Source: Segatella copri
GTDB lineage: Bacteria > Bacteroidota > Bacteroidia > Bacteroidales > Bacteroidaceae
Length of the DNA stretch: 64,000 nt
Reading direction: 5' to 3'
NCBI RefSeq assembly: GCF_009494395.1
Contig: NZ_VZCB01000018.1
Coordinates: forward strand, 1-64,000
Positions 42,817 through 53,000 of the stretch are shown one piece after another. Numbering within the stretch: position 1 is the stretch's first letter; the number at the start of each line of letters is the position of its first letter. Below the pieces are notes generated by a model. The model was given only the letters and a program-made list of their open reading frames with translations. It had not been told where the DNA came from and made no database searches. The position numbers and the translations under genes were made by a program.

Positions 42817-43950
42817 ATGGAACAGCTGAATAATCCATTTATTATCTACGGATATAAGGGAGCAGAATACTTCTGCGACCGCAAGAAAGAGACGGAAGTC
42901 ATCATGAAGGCTTTGCAGAATGAGCGCAACATCGTCCTCATCTCTCCTCGACGCATCGGAAAGACGGGACTCATACACCATGTCTTTGAGAACATCAGCA
43001 AGCAGGAGCCTGAGACGCATTGTTTCTATCTCGACATCAATGCCACAAGAAATCTGAGCCAATTCATCCAATTATTGGCAAAGACGGTTATCGGGAAGGT
43101 TGATACTTTCTCGCAAACTGCCATGCGCAAGATTACCACTTTCTTTGCCGGCTACAAGCCTACGATGTCGTTTGATGAGATGACGGGAATCCCTACGTTC
43201 TCGATTACGGTTTCGCCAAGCCAGCGCGAAGATTCCCTTACACATATCTTCGAGTATCTGAAACAATCGGAGAAACGAATCTATATTGCCATCGATGAGT
43301 TCCAGCAGATAGCCGAATATCCCGAAGATGGCACAGAGGCCCTGCTACGCTCCTATATCCAGTTTTTGCCGAATGTATATTTCATCTTTGCAGGCAGCAA
43401 GCAGCACATGATGACCGATATGTTCCTGTCGGCAAAGCGACCATTCTATCAGAGTTCGCAAATTCTCAATCTTCCCCTCATCAACCAGGATGAGTATCAT
43501 CGTTTTGCCAACAGATGGATGGGAACCCGGAATCTGACCATGGATCATGATACCTTTGCCTATCTATATAATAAGGTGGATGGTCAAACCTGGTATATTC
43601 AGGATATTCTGAACCGACTCTATCAGAACGGAAAGGAAATTACGACAGCAGAAATTGATGATGTAACCCTGGAATTAGTGAACGAGCAGGAAGTGGCATT
43701 CGTGAATTACTACGATTCCCTTACAGACAATCAGGCTGCCCTTCTATCTGCCATTGCCCAGGATAAGGCAGTCACCTCCATTCTTTCGCAGGATTTCATC
43801 AGCCGCCACAACTTGCCTGCTGCCAGCAGCGTGAGTCTTGCTCTCAAGACGCTGATCAATAGAGAATTCATCTACAAGTACAATGGCAGCTATATCATCT
43901 ACGACCGCTTCTTCGGGATGTGGTTGAGGAAGAACTGCGTTGGAAATTAA
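42817..43950 (+). CDS. AAA ATPase of the archaeal ATPase_2 type
   Basis: A 377-residue STAND-like/AAA protein. The P-loop is SPRRIGKTGL (about 43-52), Walker B IAIDEFQQIAEY (near 157), a sensor-like FIFAGSKQHMM (near 189), and a C-terminal winged-helix part (about 290-370, LSQDFISRHNLPAASSVSLALKTL split over two helices). Such proteins occur in many copies in Bacteroidales, usually as single genes, with unknown roles; some in other bacteria act as defence switches. No effector domain is fused here. It is a single gene ended by the terminator at 43962-44001. Confidence 0.85.
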   Translation: MEQLNNPFIIYGYKGAEYFCDRKKETEVIMKALQNERNIVLISPRRIGKTGLIHHVFENISKQEPETHCFYLDINATRNLSQFIQLLAKTVIGKVDTFSQTAMRKITTFFAGYKPTMSFDEMTGIPTFSITVSPSQREDSLTHIFEYLKQSEKRIYIAIDEFQQIAEYPEDGTEALLRSYIQFLPNVYFIFAGSKQHMMTDMFLSAKRPFYQSSQILNLPLINQDEYHRFANRWMGTRNLTMDHDTFAYLYNKVDGQTWYIQDILNRLYQNGKEITTAEIDDVTLELVNEQEVAFVNYYDSLTDNQAALLSAIAQDKAVTSILSQDFISRHNLPAASSVSLALKTLINREFIYKYNGSYIIYDRFFGMWLRKNCVGN

Positions 43951-43961
43951 TCATTGCAAAA

Positions 43962-44001
43962 AATCCGAAACAGATAGCTGCCAATGCTTCTGTTTCGGAT
44001 T
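43962..44001. terminator. Convergent terminator
   Basis: AATCCGAAACAGA and TCTGTTTCGGATT form a perfect 13-bp stem over a 14-nt loop, with A-rich and T-rich flanks, between the ATPase gene and the XRE region. Confidence 0.82.
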
Positions 44002-44020
44002 ATCTTTTCGTTTTCTTTTC

Positions 44021-44122
44021 TTATTCTTCCTTAAAATAGATGATTGGCTTCCATCCATTTCTGGAAGACCACATTTCCCCAATGGTCAGGCAGAGATTCA
44101 CCTGCACAACATTATCTTTCAT
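44021..44122 (-). pseudogene. Possible hipA N-terminal remnant
   Basis: A 33-residue frame (begins MKDNVVQVNLCLTIGEMW) overlaps the XRE stop codon in an ATGAAAGATAA arrangement, the usual junction of hipB and hipA. Its start VQVNL-x-x-x-IG resembles the first strand of HipA kinases. A stop follows after 33 codons and no kinase body remains. The resemblance is short, so the call is tentative. Confidence 0.35.
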
Positions 44123-44429
44123 GTCTTACCCTTTCCTTCTTTTCATTCATTTTCTTCACTTGGCTAGGCAGAATTGGCAGTGGCGGCAAGAGTTTTTCAG
44201 CTTCCTGCAGGAATCCAATGCTCCTCAACAGAGAAAGAATAGTGCCAAAGCCTATGTTCTTAGCTTCGCCTTTTTCAAACTGGCTAATGGTGAAAATGCT
44301 CACACCAGCCTTTACAGCCACCTCTTTCTGAGTGAGATTGCTGAACAGACGATATTGCTTGAATCGTCCTCCTAATTCAGATATAATCTCAGAATTAGAC
44401 TTTGCCTCTATACCATATTCCGTAATCAT
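44112..44429 (-). CDS. XRE-family helix-turn-helix regulator, HipB-like
   Basis: A 105-residue DNA-binding protein with one Cro/C1-type helix-turn-helix at about 22-80 (NLTQKEVAVKAGVSIFTISQFEKG). The proline-rich tail (LPPLPILP) and basic end resemble the HipB antitoxins of Bacteroidetes, which repress their own operon. The cognate kinase HipA is missing apart from a possible 33-codon remnant overlapping the stop codon. The promoter box lies so close to the ATG that transcription should begin at or within a few bases of it, implying a leaderless mRNA. Two direct CAAATATAG repeats (44434 and 44462) fall on the -7 and -33 elements and may be its operator. Confidence 0.85.
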   Translation of the reverse strand: MITEYGIEAKSNSEIISELGGRFKQYRLFSNLTQKEVAVKAGVSIFTISQFEKGEAKNIGFGTILSLLRSIGFLQEAEKLLPPLPILPSQVKKMNEKKERVRHER

Positions 44430-44433
44430 GCTG

Positions 44434-44465
44434 CAAATATAGTTATTTCTTTATTTATCGCCAAA
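44434..44465 (-). promoter_or_regulatory. Promoter/operator of the XRE gene
   Basis: TTTG (44462-44465), 20-bp spacer, TATATTTG (44434-44441) on the minus strand. The box ends 5 bp before the ATG. Direct repeats of CAAATATAG cover both elements. Confidence 0.7.
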
Positions 44466-44511
44466 TATAGGGTTAAATATTTAAATATCTTTAGTTATTG
44501 CAATAAAAAAG

Positions 44512-45336
44512 TTACTGAAGATGCTTTGCAGATATACCATAAAGAGAAACGCCCAAGGTTACTGGCAAATTCTTTTTCCTATCTGTACACAGATTTCTTA
44601 CACAGCCCTTCTTGAAATAAGCAGGAAAATGAATTTCGCCATTACCGCTACTTGCCATAACAGCTACACCTATATAATATTTATGATTGCGCTCCAGCTT
44701 CAACGGTTCTTCTATCCAAACAGATTAATTCTTCTTATCTGAAATTTCGGATAATCGGACGTACAAAGGTCGATGCTGTACAGGCACAAATTTTGTTCCC
44801 TTTACTTCATAAATGATTAAACGAATTGTGCATGAAGCAAAAGTACATTTTTGCACTCGCAATTTGGCTGTTTTCACATAATAGTCTTTATTTACAACAA
44901 ATAAGGGTCCCGTTTCATATTTCGTGCTTCTAACGTTATGAAATGCAACATCACCTGGTGCCCGAACTCCTTTCCCCAGAATGCCTTCCTGCTTTTTACT
45001 GGAAACAACAGTTACATCAGACAAATCACAGGTCTTTTCCTTCAACGTAAGTTGCAGCGAAGTCTTTTTGCTATATACATCATAAGGTATTTTACTGGTC
45101 TGATAACTGATATGACTAATCACAAGTTCCTGTTTCATACCATCGGGCACCACCAGAGAGAAATTTCCTTCCTTGTCAGATACCGCATATATACTATCTA
45201 CATATACGCTAGCGAATTCAACGTTCTTACCAAATTCATCTACAATATGTCCTTTTATAGTCTTATTTGCAGCAATACATGCCAAAGAAAAGAACTCGCA
45301 GACAATCAGAAAAAAAATAAATCTCCTCATATTCAT
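44512..45336 (-). pseudogene. Carboxypeptidase-regulatory-like surface protein, broken by an in-frame stop
   Basis: The first 203 codons (45336 to 44728) encode a signal peptide (1-22), a carboxypeptidase D regulatory-like beta-sandwich (about 26-112) and part of a C-terminal domain. A TAA at 44725-44727 stops it. Translation in the same frame then continues for 71 codons without interruption (SVWIEEPLKLERNHKYYIG to AKHLQ) and includes HFPAYFKKGCVRN, which matches the expected end of this family. The downstream part has no start site of its own. A single nonsense change has therefore split a protein of about 275 residues, unless the stop is read through. The function of the intact family is unknown; its members are periplasmic or surface proteins. 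Confidence 0.75.
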
Positions 45337-45408
45337 AGCTTTAAAATTTTATTAGAAATTATTTTATGCTTATATGTACAGAATCGTTATTTAAATATAG
45401 TAGCGTAA

Positions 45409-45440
45409 ATCCCGATAGGCAACAACATGCCTATCGGGAT
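45409..45440 (-). terminator. Terminator of the SusCD-protease operon
   Basis: ATCCCGATAGGCA and TGCCTATCGGGAT form a perfect 13-bp stem with a 6-nt loop, 40 bp after the protease stop codon on the minus strand. The T-run is short. Confidence 0.75.
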
Positions 45441-45479
45441 AATCCATTATATATATATACATTTTCCAAAAAACTTGCT

Positions 45480-47219
45480 TTACTGCGGCTGCAAGGTATA
45501 ATCAATCTCACCATCCTGAGGACGATGGATTACAACCAGAGTCTGATAGGTATCAAAGGTCTCATCCCAACCATCAAACTTCATCGGCAACTTATCGATA
45601 GGGAAATAGCCATCGCCCATGCCACCATAGCCATAGTTTACATGCACACGTCCCTGCTTGTCATAACCATCGATGACGAAAGAATGAGAGAAATAGTTTG
45701 CCTCACCATTCTTATAAGAAGTACCACCATAAAGCACTGGGCGACCGGCACTCAACTCGCGGAATACAACCTCCTTCCAAAGCTTGGCATCCTGCGCATT
45801 AGGATAATCACGATAACCGTAATACTTCACTATGTAGCCAAACTTGGCAGGAAGTCCCGTTGCTGCTTCTTTCGGATAAGCGGTGCTGACACCCGAACCA
45901 TAAGTGGTGTTCACAGCCTCACCACAATGAGCCATCAACTGAGCTACGGCATTAGCCTGGGCATCGGTATATTCCACACCCTCGTAAGTAGGCAACATCT
46001 GGTTCCAATCAATCTTGGTGCCATCGGCATACTTTTCAGGATACTGATAATAATTCATAATCTGAGCCAAAGCCGTAGCCACACAGCCTGTAAGCGATGG
46101 TTGGCCATTATCTAATGGAGTGGCATTATAATAAGGTGCATACTGATTCCAGGTAGTGGTGAGAAGCGCAGGAACTTCTTCCTTGCAGCCCTCAGGGATG
46201 TCATCACCCTCGCTCCAGGTGAATTCATCGTAACCACCTTCACCTACCTGGTTGCCATCATAATCGTTCAGGTAAGAATAGAACCAGACATCACCCTCTT
46301 CCTTGGTGCCATCAAACTCAGAATAACCGCCAGATGTATAAAGACTTACATAATACTGGCTGCTTACATAGAAAGCATAATAGCCATTGCTTGCCGTACC
46401 CACAGGAGTAATCTCGGTAGAACCCTCCGGAACGGTGAAGCTGATGCTATAGCCTTCCTCGCCAAACGGTTTATCGATGGTATAGGTTCCATCATCGTAT
46501 GACACGATGGTTGCCTTGAAACTGGTGCCCAAACCTACGGATGTATAAGTACCGTCAGCTCGCCAAAGCTCACTCTTGGTGCGCTGGAAGGTGAGCGAGA
46601 TAGGCTCAGAATCGGCATAGTTCGCATCGTTGCTCGATGCGATAATCTGGATGGTATATTCGCCGACAGGCAGGTCGGTAAGGGTCACACTGTTAGTTTC
46701 CACACTACCCGTCTTCACCTCGCCATCTACGGTATAACTGTACTTGTAGTAATCGGCATGCTCCACTGCCGGCCATGAAATCGTGACACCGCCATTTCCG
46801 GTTTCTGCCGTAGGAGTAGGCTTAACCAGCGGAGTCTTGGCATTGGTGGTTGCCTTGAGGGTTGCGATAGGCGAAGTGGTCTTGTCGCTGTTCAAAGGCG
46901 AATATGCCCATACTTTCAGGGTGTAGGTGCTGCTAGGCTTCAAGCCCGTGGTAACCACAGATGTGGCTACGGTTACACCACCCTGCACTACCTTTTCATC
47001 AGCATCGTAAAGCTCGTATGCATACTGGGAAGCACCAGCCACAGGCTGCCAGTTGAAAGCCAGCGAACTTACCGTCTTGCTTCCTTCAGTAACAGCAGGA
47101 GTCTCCAACTGCGTCTTCACCACATCGTCACTGCTGCAGGCAGTGAAGGTTGTGGCAAGGAGGAATGCTGCCATCAGCAGCATTCCCATCTTGCATATTA
47201 TTGATTGATTCTTTTTCAT
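45480..47219 (-). CDS. C10 family cysteine protease lipoprotein (streptopain-like)
   Basis: A 579-residue lipoprotein protease. Signal with lipobox FTAC (Cys28), two fibronectin type III-like domains (about 36-125 and 132-212), a further beta domain (about 218-335), and the C10 catalytic domain (about 345-565). The catalytic cysteine is Cys379 in TGCVATALAQ and the histidine is His512 in SHSFVIDGY; NYGYGG (528-533) matches the Trp-loop region of SpeB, with Tyr for Trp. The usual inhibitory propeptide of C10 enzymes is not evident. The protein is probably surface-exposed. It is the last gene of the SusC/SusD operon, so it likely cuts host or dietary protein into peptides for import by that pair. 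Confidence 0.92.
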   Translation of the reverse strand: MKKNQSIICKMGMLLMAAFLLATTFTACSSDDVVKTQLETPAVTEGSKTVSSLAFNWQPVAGASQYAYELYDADEKVVQGGVTVATSVVTTGLKPSSTYTLKVWAYSPLNSDKTTSPIATLKATTNAKTPLVKPTPTAETGNGGVTISWPAVEHADYYKYSYTVDGEVKTGSVETNSVTLTDLPVGEYTIQIIASSNDANYADSEPISLTFQRTKSELWRADGTYTSVGLGTSFKATIVSYDDGTYTIDKPFGEEGYSISFTVPEGSTEITPVGTASNGYYAFYVSSQYYVSLYTSGGYSEFDGTKEEGDVWFYSYLNDYDGNQVGEGGYDEFTWSEGDDIPEGCKEEVPALLTTTWNQYAPYYNATPLDNGQPSLTGCVATALAQIMNYYQYPEKYADGTKIDWNQMLPTYEGVEYTDAQANAVAQLMAHCGEAVNTTYGSGVSTAYPKEAATGLPAKFGYIVKYYGYRDYPNAQDAKLWKEVVFRELSAGRPVLYGGTSYKNGEANYFSHSFVIDGYDKQGRVHVNYGYGGMGDGYFPIDKLPMKFDGWDETFDTYQTLVVIHRPQDGEIDYTLQPQ

Positions 47220-47244
47220 CGTTTTCTTTCTTTAAAAAGTTTCA

Positions 47245-48225
47245 TTACTCAGCGGCTGGAATATTGGTGCTGTCCCAATACATATATATATAGGTATAGC
47301 CCGATTCATTGCCGTCTGAATAATAGATATAAGGAGTCTGGAAACCGGCGTATGATGTGGTTGAACCACTCATGTCGATGGATGCATAGTCATCGCTTGT
47401 GGTATCCAGATAGAAGTTGATGTAGCTGATGCCCTTGTCAGCTCCCTCTGGTGTCCAGCTGGCATACTCATAGTTATCAGCATTCTTCATCAGATACCAG
47501 TAAGTACCGCCATCAGGGTCGTTCATATAATGGTCGGCTGGCATGAAGATACCCTTCCAGGTGCTTCTGTCGGAAGCCGAGAATGCCGAAGCTGTCCATG
47601 TGCCGTTGGCATCCTGCGGAATGATATAGAAGCTCAGGTTGATGCCAGAACCCAGATAGTTCTCGATGTAGAACTTGTTCTGACCCTCCAACTGATAGAT
47701 ATCTGACTTGACAGATGGGAAGATATCGCTCTGATACATGAAGGTGGCATTCTCCACCACCTTGACCCAGCGGGCCACCATCACGGTGTAACTAAACACC
47801 GGCGAACCATCTACCTTGACATAAGGATTCGTGGCAGCCTCATCCAGATGGATGGAAAACTGATATGACTGAAGTGCCTGGAGACCAGGACAAGCTACGG
47901 AAAGAGTTGCCTCTGCTTCACCATCCTTAAACTCCACAGCAGCAGGAACCTTGAACACGGCATCAGCCTTATCCACAACCACAGGGATGGAAACATCGCC
48001 CTTTGTGTTCTGGCGCTTCACCTTTAAATCAACCGTTGGTCGAGCCGCATATTCCTCAGGAGTAAGCACCTCGCTGGCTGCATTGGCTGCAGCAAAGTAG
48101 GCTCCCATATTATCCTCCGCCACTTTCTGGGCAGGCTGATAATCATCATCGTCGCTACATGCAGTGAAGGCAGTGATAGCCATACCCACAAGCAGCATAT
48201 ATAATAAATGTTGTAACTTTCTCAT
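47245..48225 (-). CDS. Surface lipoprotein of the SusCD locus
   Basis: A 326-residue lipoprotein, lipobox FTAC with Cys23, then an Asp-rich surface-export signal. A beta-sandwich domain (about 45-150, with the DLKVKRQNTKGDVSIPVVV pattern of DUF1735/DUF4843-like domains) precedes an aromatic-rich C-terminal domain (about 150-326). It occupies the SusE/SusF position and may bind substrate at the cell surface. In this locus the substrate is more likely protein or peptide because the next gene is a C10 protease. It begins 23 bp after the SusD-like gene. Confidence 0.8.
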   Translation of the reverse strand: MRKLQHLLYMLLVGMAITAFTACSDDDDYQPAQKVAEDNMGAYFAAANAASEVLTPEEYAARPTVDLKVKRQNTKGDVSIPVVVDKADAVFKVPAAVEFKDGEAEATLSVACPGLQALQSYQFSIHLDEAATNPYVKVDGSPVFSYTVMVARWVKVVENATFMYQSDIFPSVKSDIYQLEGQNKFYIENYLGSGINLSFYIIPQDANGTWTASAFSASDRSTWKGIFMPADHYMNDPDGGTYWYLMKNADNYEYASWTPEGADKGISYINFYLDTTSDDYASIDMSGSTTSYAGFQTPYIYYSDGNESGYTYIYMYWDSTNIPAAE

Positions 48226-48248
48226 TTTTCTTGTTCTTTTTAAATAAA

Positions 48249-50015
48249 TTACTCTGCCGTGATGGCACCAGATGGATTCGGACCAAGCACCACTGCCGGG
48301 TTTCTATCCTTCTCATCCTCAGGAATCATATAGTTCATCCAAGGTGCCACATAGCCGGCATAAGAGTTGAGCTGATAGTTTGGCTCGTAGTTGCTGCCTG
48401 CATAATGGCGCTTGATAGGGAGATTGAGACGCTTGTAATCGAAGAACACCAGGCCCTCACCCCACAGTTCGATGCGACGCTGCACCATCAGGGCTGTAAT
48501 AAAATCGTCCATGGTCTTTGCCTTGCACTTGTAGGAACCGTCGGTGTAACGATACGTGTTCACGAAGTCCTGCAAAGCCTGGTCTGCTGCCTCTACACCC
48601 TGGGTGTGAGCGATGGCCTCGAAATAATCAAAGTACATCTCCTCTACACGCATCAGCGGCAGCGAAGCAATCTGACCGGTCTCCAGGTCGTTCTTGGTGA
48701 TACCGCCGCTACCTGCACGGAACTTGATATTGGCATACTGAGGAAGCTTGGCCCACTGCTCACCGGTCATCTTGGTCTTATAGCCGGCAGGCACACTGTC
48801 CTTGCCAGCCGCATTGATCTTCTCTCCGGCATCAGCAGGATTTACCCAACTCTGGCGGCGCCAGTCTTTCACGGAAATCTTGTCGTAGAGTGCCTTGCTG
48901 ATGCAGCGGTATGAGTTATACTGAGCCATGCTCCAGGCTGCCTCCGAGCACATCCAGCCCCAGAAGGTGTACCACTCTGAGGTGTTAATCTGCTCCTTGC
49001 TGTTAACCAGCGTACCGAACATCCAGGAATCGTTGGCAGTGTTGAAGCCCGTATTGGTATCCGACCACTCCGCTTCTGTCAGTGGCTTGTAGGTATCGGC
49101 ATGGATGGCCTTCTGCGCATATTCAGCAGCCTTGGCAAAGCAGTCGTTGGCAGAAGTGATGCCCAGCTTGCCATATCCATCTTCGTTCTTATCGGCCTCA
49201 ATCTGCTTGGCAAGGTCGTCGGCACTCTGCTCAAAGCGGGATGCCATGGCAAGCCACAGACGGGTCTTCAAACCATAAATCACACTCTTGTCCATGAAAG
49301 CCTTGTTGCTTCGGCTGTAATCGCTCAAAGCCTCCTCAGCCAGGTTCAGGTCGTTCATAATGAAACGGTACATGGTGTAGAAAGGCGCACTTGGGTTGTT
49401 GCCCAGTTCCGTCTTGCTGGTGGTTTCCTTCACGATAGGCACCGTGAGTCCATATACTCCAGCCTTGTCAGCGGCATCATCCAGACTAGCCACACCTGTC
49501 TTGCGATACTCATAGAGTCGGTACAGGTCGAGATAGAGCATGGCACGATAGCCGTAACCCTGCCCCAGATAAGGCAATGCACTCTTGTTGCCACCCTCCA
49601 CAGAACTCTTGGTGGTGGAGATTACATTATTGGCATTCTTGATGAAGGCATAGTAATAGTAGAACGGATAATAATATGCGTAGCGCAAAGAAGATCCATC
49701 CTCTGTATACGACCAGTAGTTATAGCCATTGTCGCTCATCGGGAAATCCTCGCAGAGCAAATCGCGCATGTACATCTGGCAAGGATAACCCCAGTCCTGG
49801 GTATAGTCGCTACCGCCATAGGTATTCCAGGTGGTGAGGAAAGAAGGAAGACTGTTGGCAAGATATTCCAACGACTTGCTTGAGGAACTGATCTGCCCAG
49901 GCACTGCCTGATTGTTCGGATAGGTTTCCTCTATACAGCTGCTGAGGCTCAGCACACCCAGTGCCATCCCCATCGCTGCGATGATATGATTGATATTTCT
50001 TTTCATTTTGTTCAT
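48249..50015 (-). CDS. SusD/RagB-family nutrient-binding lipoprotein
   Basis: A 588-residue surface lipoprotein of the SusD family that forms the lid of the SusC transporter. The signal ends with lipobox LSSC (Cys27). The helical TPR core is visible over about 60-430 and the family C-terminus (VQRRIELWGEGLVFFDYKR) at about 493-511. The first Met and Met4 are both possible starts and make no difference to the signal. It lies 23 bp after the SusC gene and 23 bp before the SusE-like gene. Its substrate is inferred to be peptides, because a protease and no glycoside hydrolase is encoded in the operon. Confidence 0.93.
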   Translation of the reverse strand: MNKMKRNINHIIAAMGMALGVLSLSSCIEETYPNNQAVPGQISSSSKSLEYLANSLPSFLTTWNTYGGSDYTQDWGYPCQMYMRDLLCEDFPMSDNGYNYWSYTEDGSSLRYAYYYPFYYYYAFIKNANNVISTTKSSVEGGNKSALPYLGQGYGYRAMLYLDLYRLYEYRKTGVASLDDAADKAGVYGLTVPIVKETTSKTELGNNPSAPFYTMYRFIMNDLNLAEEALSDYSRSNKAFMDKSVIYGLKTRLWLAMASRFEQSADDLAKQIEADKNEDGYGKLGITSANDCFAKAAEYAQKAIHADTYKPLTEAEWSDTNTGFNTANDSWMFGTLVNSKEQINTSEWYTFWGWMCSEAAWSMAQYNSYRCISKALYDKISVKDWRRQSWVNPADAGEKINAAGKDSVPAGYKTKMTGEQWAKLPQYANIKFRAGSGGITKNDLETGQIASLPLMRVEEMYFDYFEAIAHTQGVEAADQALQDFVNTYRYTDGSYKCKAKTMDDFITALMVQRRIELWGEGLVFFDYKRLNLPIKRHYAGSNYEPNYQLNSYAGYVAPWMNYMIPEDEKDRNPAVVLGPNPSGAITAE

Positions 50016-50038
50016 GTCTTATTGTTTTTGTCGTATCT

Positions 50039-53000
50039 TTAGAACTGCACAGAGATGCCTCCGGTGAAGGAACGAACCTGCGCATAGGATGATTCAGAAG
50101 AAGTACCCCAGAAGCCGCCACGAGGGTCGAAGCCCTTGCGCTTGCTCCAATAGTAGAGGTTGTCGCCCGATACATATACTCGCAGGTTGCTCAATCCTAA
50201 ACTATTTACCCATTTTCGTGGGAAGGTGTAGCCCAGGTTGATATTCTGCAGGGTAAGCGTGGAAGCATTCGTCAGGAAGCGGTCGGAAGTGATGGCCGAA
50301 CTGGTATCCACATCCTTCACGGCATACTGGAAACGTGGGATATCAGAATTGGTATTGGTTTCTGACCATGCCTTCAGGATATCCTTGTGCAGGGAGAATC
50401 CGGTGTTGCCGGAAGATGGATTACCCATCAAAGCCTTGTAACCGTAGTCGATGGCCTTGCCGCCCAGACTGTAGTTGAAGGTGATGGAGAAGTCGAAGCC
50501 CTTGAATGCCAGGTTGCTGCTGAAACCTCCATAAAGGTCTGGGTCTGGTGTACCACAGTTGAAATAGGATGCCGTAGAGCTGGATGTGGTGGTGGTCAGT
50601 TCGCCGGTAGCCTCATCCTTCACATACCAGGAAGACTCACCATCTGCCGTAACTCCGGCATATTTCTTCAGGCGGAAGGTGTGCATAGGCAGACCCTCGC
50701 CATAGAAGTAAGGATCGCTTACGTAACCTGGATGTCCATCGAGCATACTGCCCTTATTGTCGTCGTTGAGCATCGTAATCTTGTTCTTGTAGTGGGTGGC
50801 ATTGAGGTTGATCATCCACGAGAGGTCCTTGGTGCGGATAGGCGTAAAGTGCAAATCTACCTCCACACCGCGGTTGACCATATCACCCACATTGTCATAA
50901 GAACCGGTATAACCGCCAGAGAATGGCACATATACGAAGCAGAGCATATCGGTGGTCTTGCGACTGAAGTACTCGATGCTACCCGTGATGCGGCTCTTGA
51001 GGAGTTCAAACTCGATACCTGCATTGAAGTTGCTGTTGGTCTCCCAGGTAATATTCGGATTACCCACGGTGTTCTGCACGAAACTTACCTCGCCATTGAA
51101 ATTGCTGAGATAATAAGTATCGGTATATCGGTAGTCACCGATAGCATCGTTACCCTGCTGACCCCATGAAGCCTTCAGCTTCAGCATATTAATCCAGGAA
51201 GACTGGAACCATTTTTCCTTGCTCAGAATCCAGGCTCCGCCAAAGGAATAGAAGTTACCCCAGCGATGGTCGGGATGGAAGCGGGATGAGGCGTCTCTAC
51301 GGTAAGATGCCTGCAGGAAATACTTGCCATCGTAATCGTACATCAGTCGGGAGAAATAACCCTCGGTGTTGTAATTGCTGGTGTTGCTGCCGTTGGAAAT
51401 CACCTTCACGGCACCATCCAGCTCCTGTGCTCCGAAGTAAGAGAACATCTTCTCCTTGTCGCCACTCAGGTAATTGTACATGTACTTATAGTTCTCATGA
51501 CCCAGCATCAGGGTAAAGCTGTGCTTGTCAAACTGCCTGCTGTAGTTGGCTATCTGCTGGAAGTTAACAGTATAGGTCTGATAATCGGCCTTATATACAT
51601 ATCCACCCGGATAAACCGTTGCAGTATTTCCATAGAAAGGCTGGGTGGTCTGTGTATTCTTCCACTCATTGTCGGTCACGGTGCCGTTCAGTGTCAGCTT
51701 CAAGCCCTCGACAGGGGTGATATCAGCAAAACCATGGAGGGTGAACACATTGGTAAAGGTCTTGTTGGCGTTGAGTTTATCCGTCTGCAGGAAGTTTCTC
51801 AGAGGTTCCAATCCCGTAGGACGGTGTGCACCGCCATTTCCACCATCACCATAGTCATACATCTTGCCATTCTCATCGGTCATGATGTTGCCTTCGCCAT
51901 CACGCAGATAAACCGGATAGATAGGTGCAAAGCGGGTGGTGATACCGAAAACCGTCTGGCTACCATCGCTCACATCGTTCTGGTCGGTATGAGCAAAGTT
52001 GACATTCGCTCCAACCTTCAGCCAGTCCTTAGCCTGGTAATCAGCCTTGACACGGGCTGTATATCGCTCGAAATCAGAGTTATATACGATACCCTCGTTC
52101 TTCAGATAGCCCAGGGAAGCATAGTAGGTCATCTTGTTGCTACCACCGGTAATACTCATGTTGTATTCCTGGCGCAGCGCATTACGGAAAGCCTCATCCA
52201 CCCAGTCGTCAGGGGTAAGGGTATAGAACTTGCCGTTGTTATAAACACGATTGCCCAGAGTGGCATTCGGGTTCAGGCGGCCGTTGGTTCCAATGAGATA
52301 CTGTCCCTCAGGAACGGCATAGACCACATAGCCCAATCCGCCCTTGTCGCTTGTCTTGCCCATGGTTTCGTTGGCAGCAACATGCGCATCGAAAGCCGAC
52401 ATGCCCTTATCGCGTACATTATAATTATAGAGAGCCTTGTAATAGGTTTCATAATACTCGGCAGGGTCGGTGATGCGGTCGTAATCGATGGTGGCACGAC
52501 TGTTGCCGCTCCACTTAGCCTCGAAGCTGATGGTAGCCTTCTCAGCCTTACCCTTCTTGGTGGTAATCATGATAACACCATTGGCACCACGGGCACCATA
52601 GAGGGCGTTGGATGCCGCATCCTTCAACACGGTGACACTCTCCACATCGTTAGGATTGAGGTTGTTCCATCCGCCATCGTATGGAGCACCATCCACGATA
52701 ATGAGCGGAGATGTTCCGGCGTTGATGGAACTGAAGCCACGGATGGCAAAAGAAGGAGTGGCTGTTGGCGAACCGGAAGTATTGGTCATCTGCACACCGG
52801 CTACCTCGCCCTGCAATCCGCTGAACACATTGGTGAGCTGCTTTTTCTCCAGAAGGTCGCCTTTCACTACACCCGCAGAACCCGTGAAGGATGATTTCTT
52901 CTGCTCGCCGTATGCCACCACGATGACCTCATCGAGCTGACGGTCCTGTGACTGCATGTTGACCTTCATTCCCGATGCCGCCTTCACGGTCTGTGAATCC

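Noticed and set aside
44512..44727. Frameshift or separate small gene at the end of the carboxypeptidase-regulatory-like gene
   Set aside because: The downstream part is in the same frame, eight codons beyond the TAA, and has no start site of its own; a nonsense change is the simpler reading.
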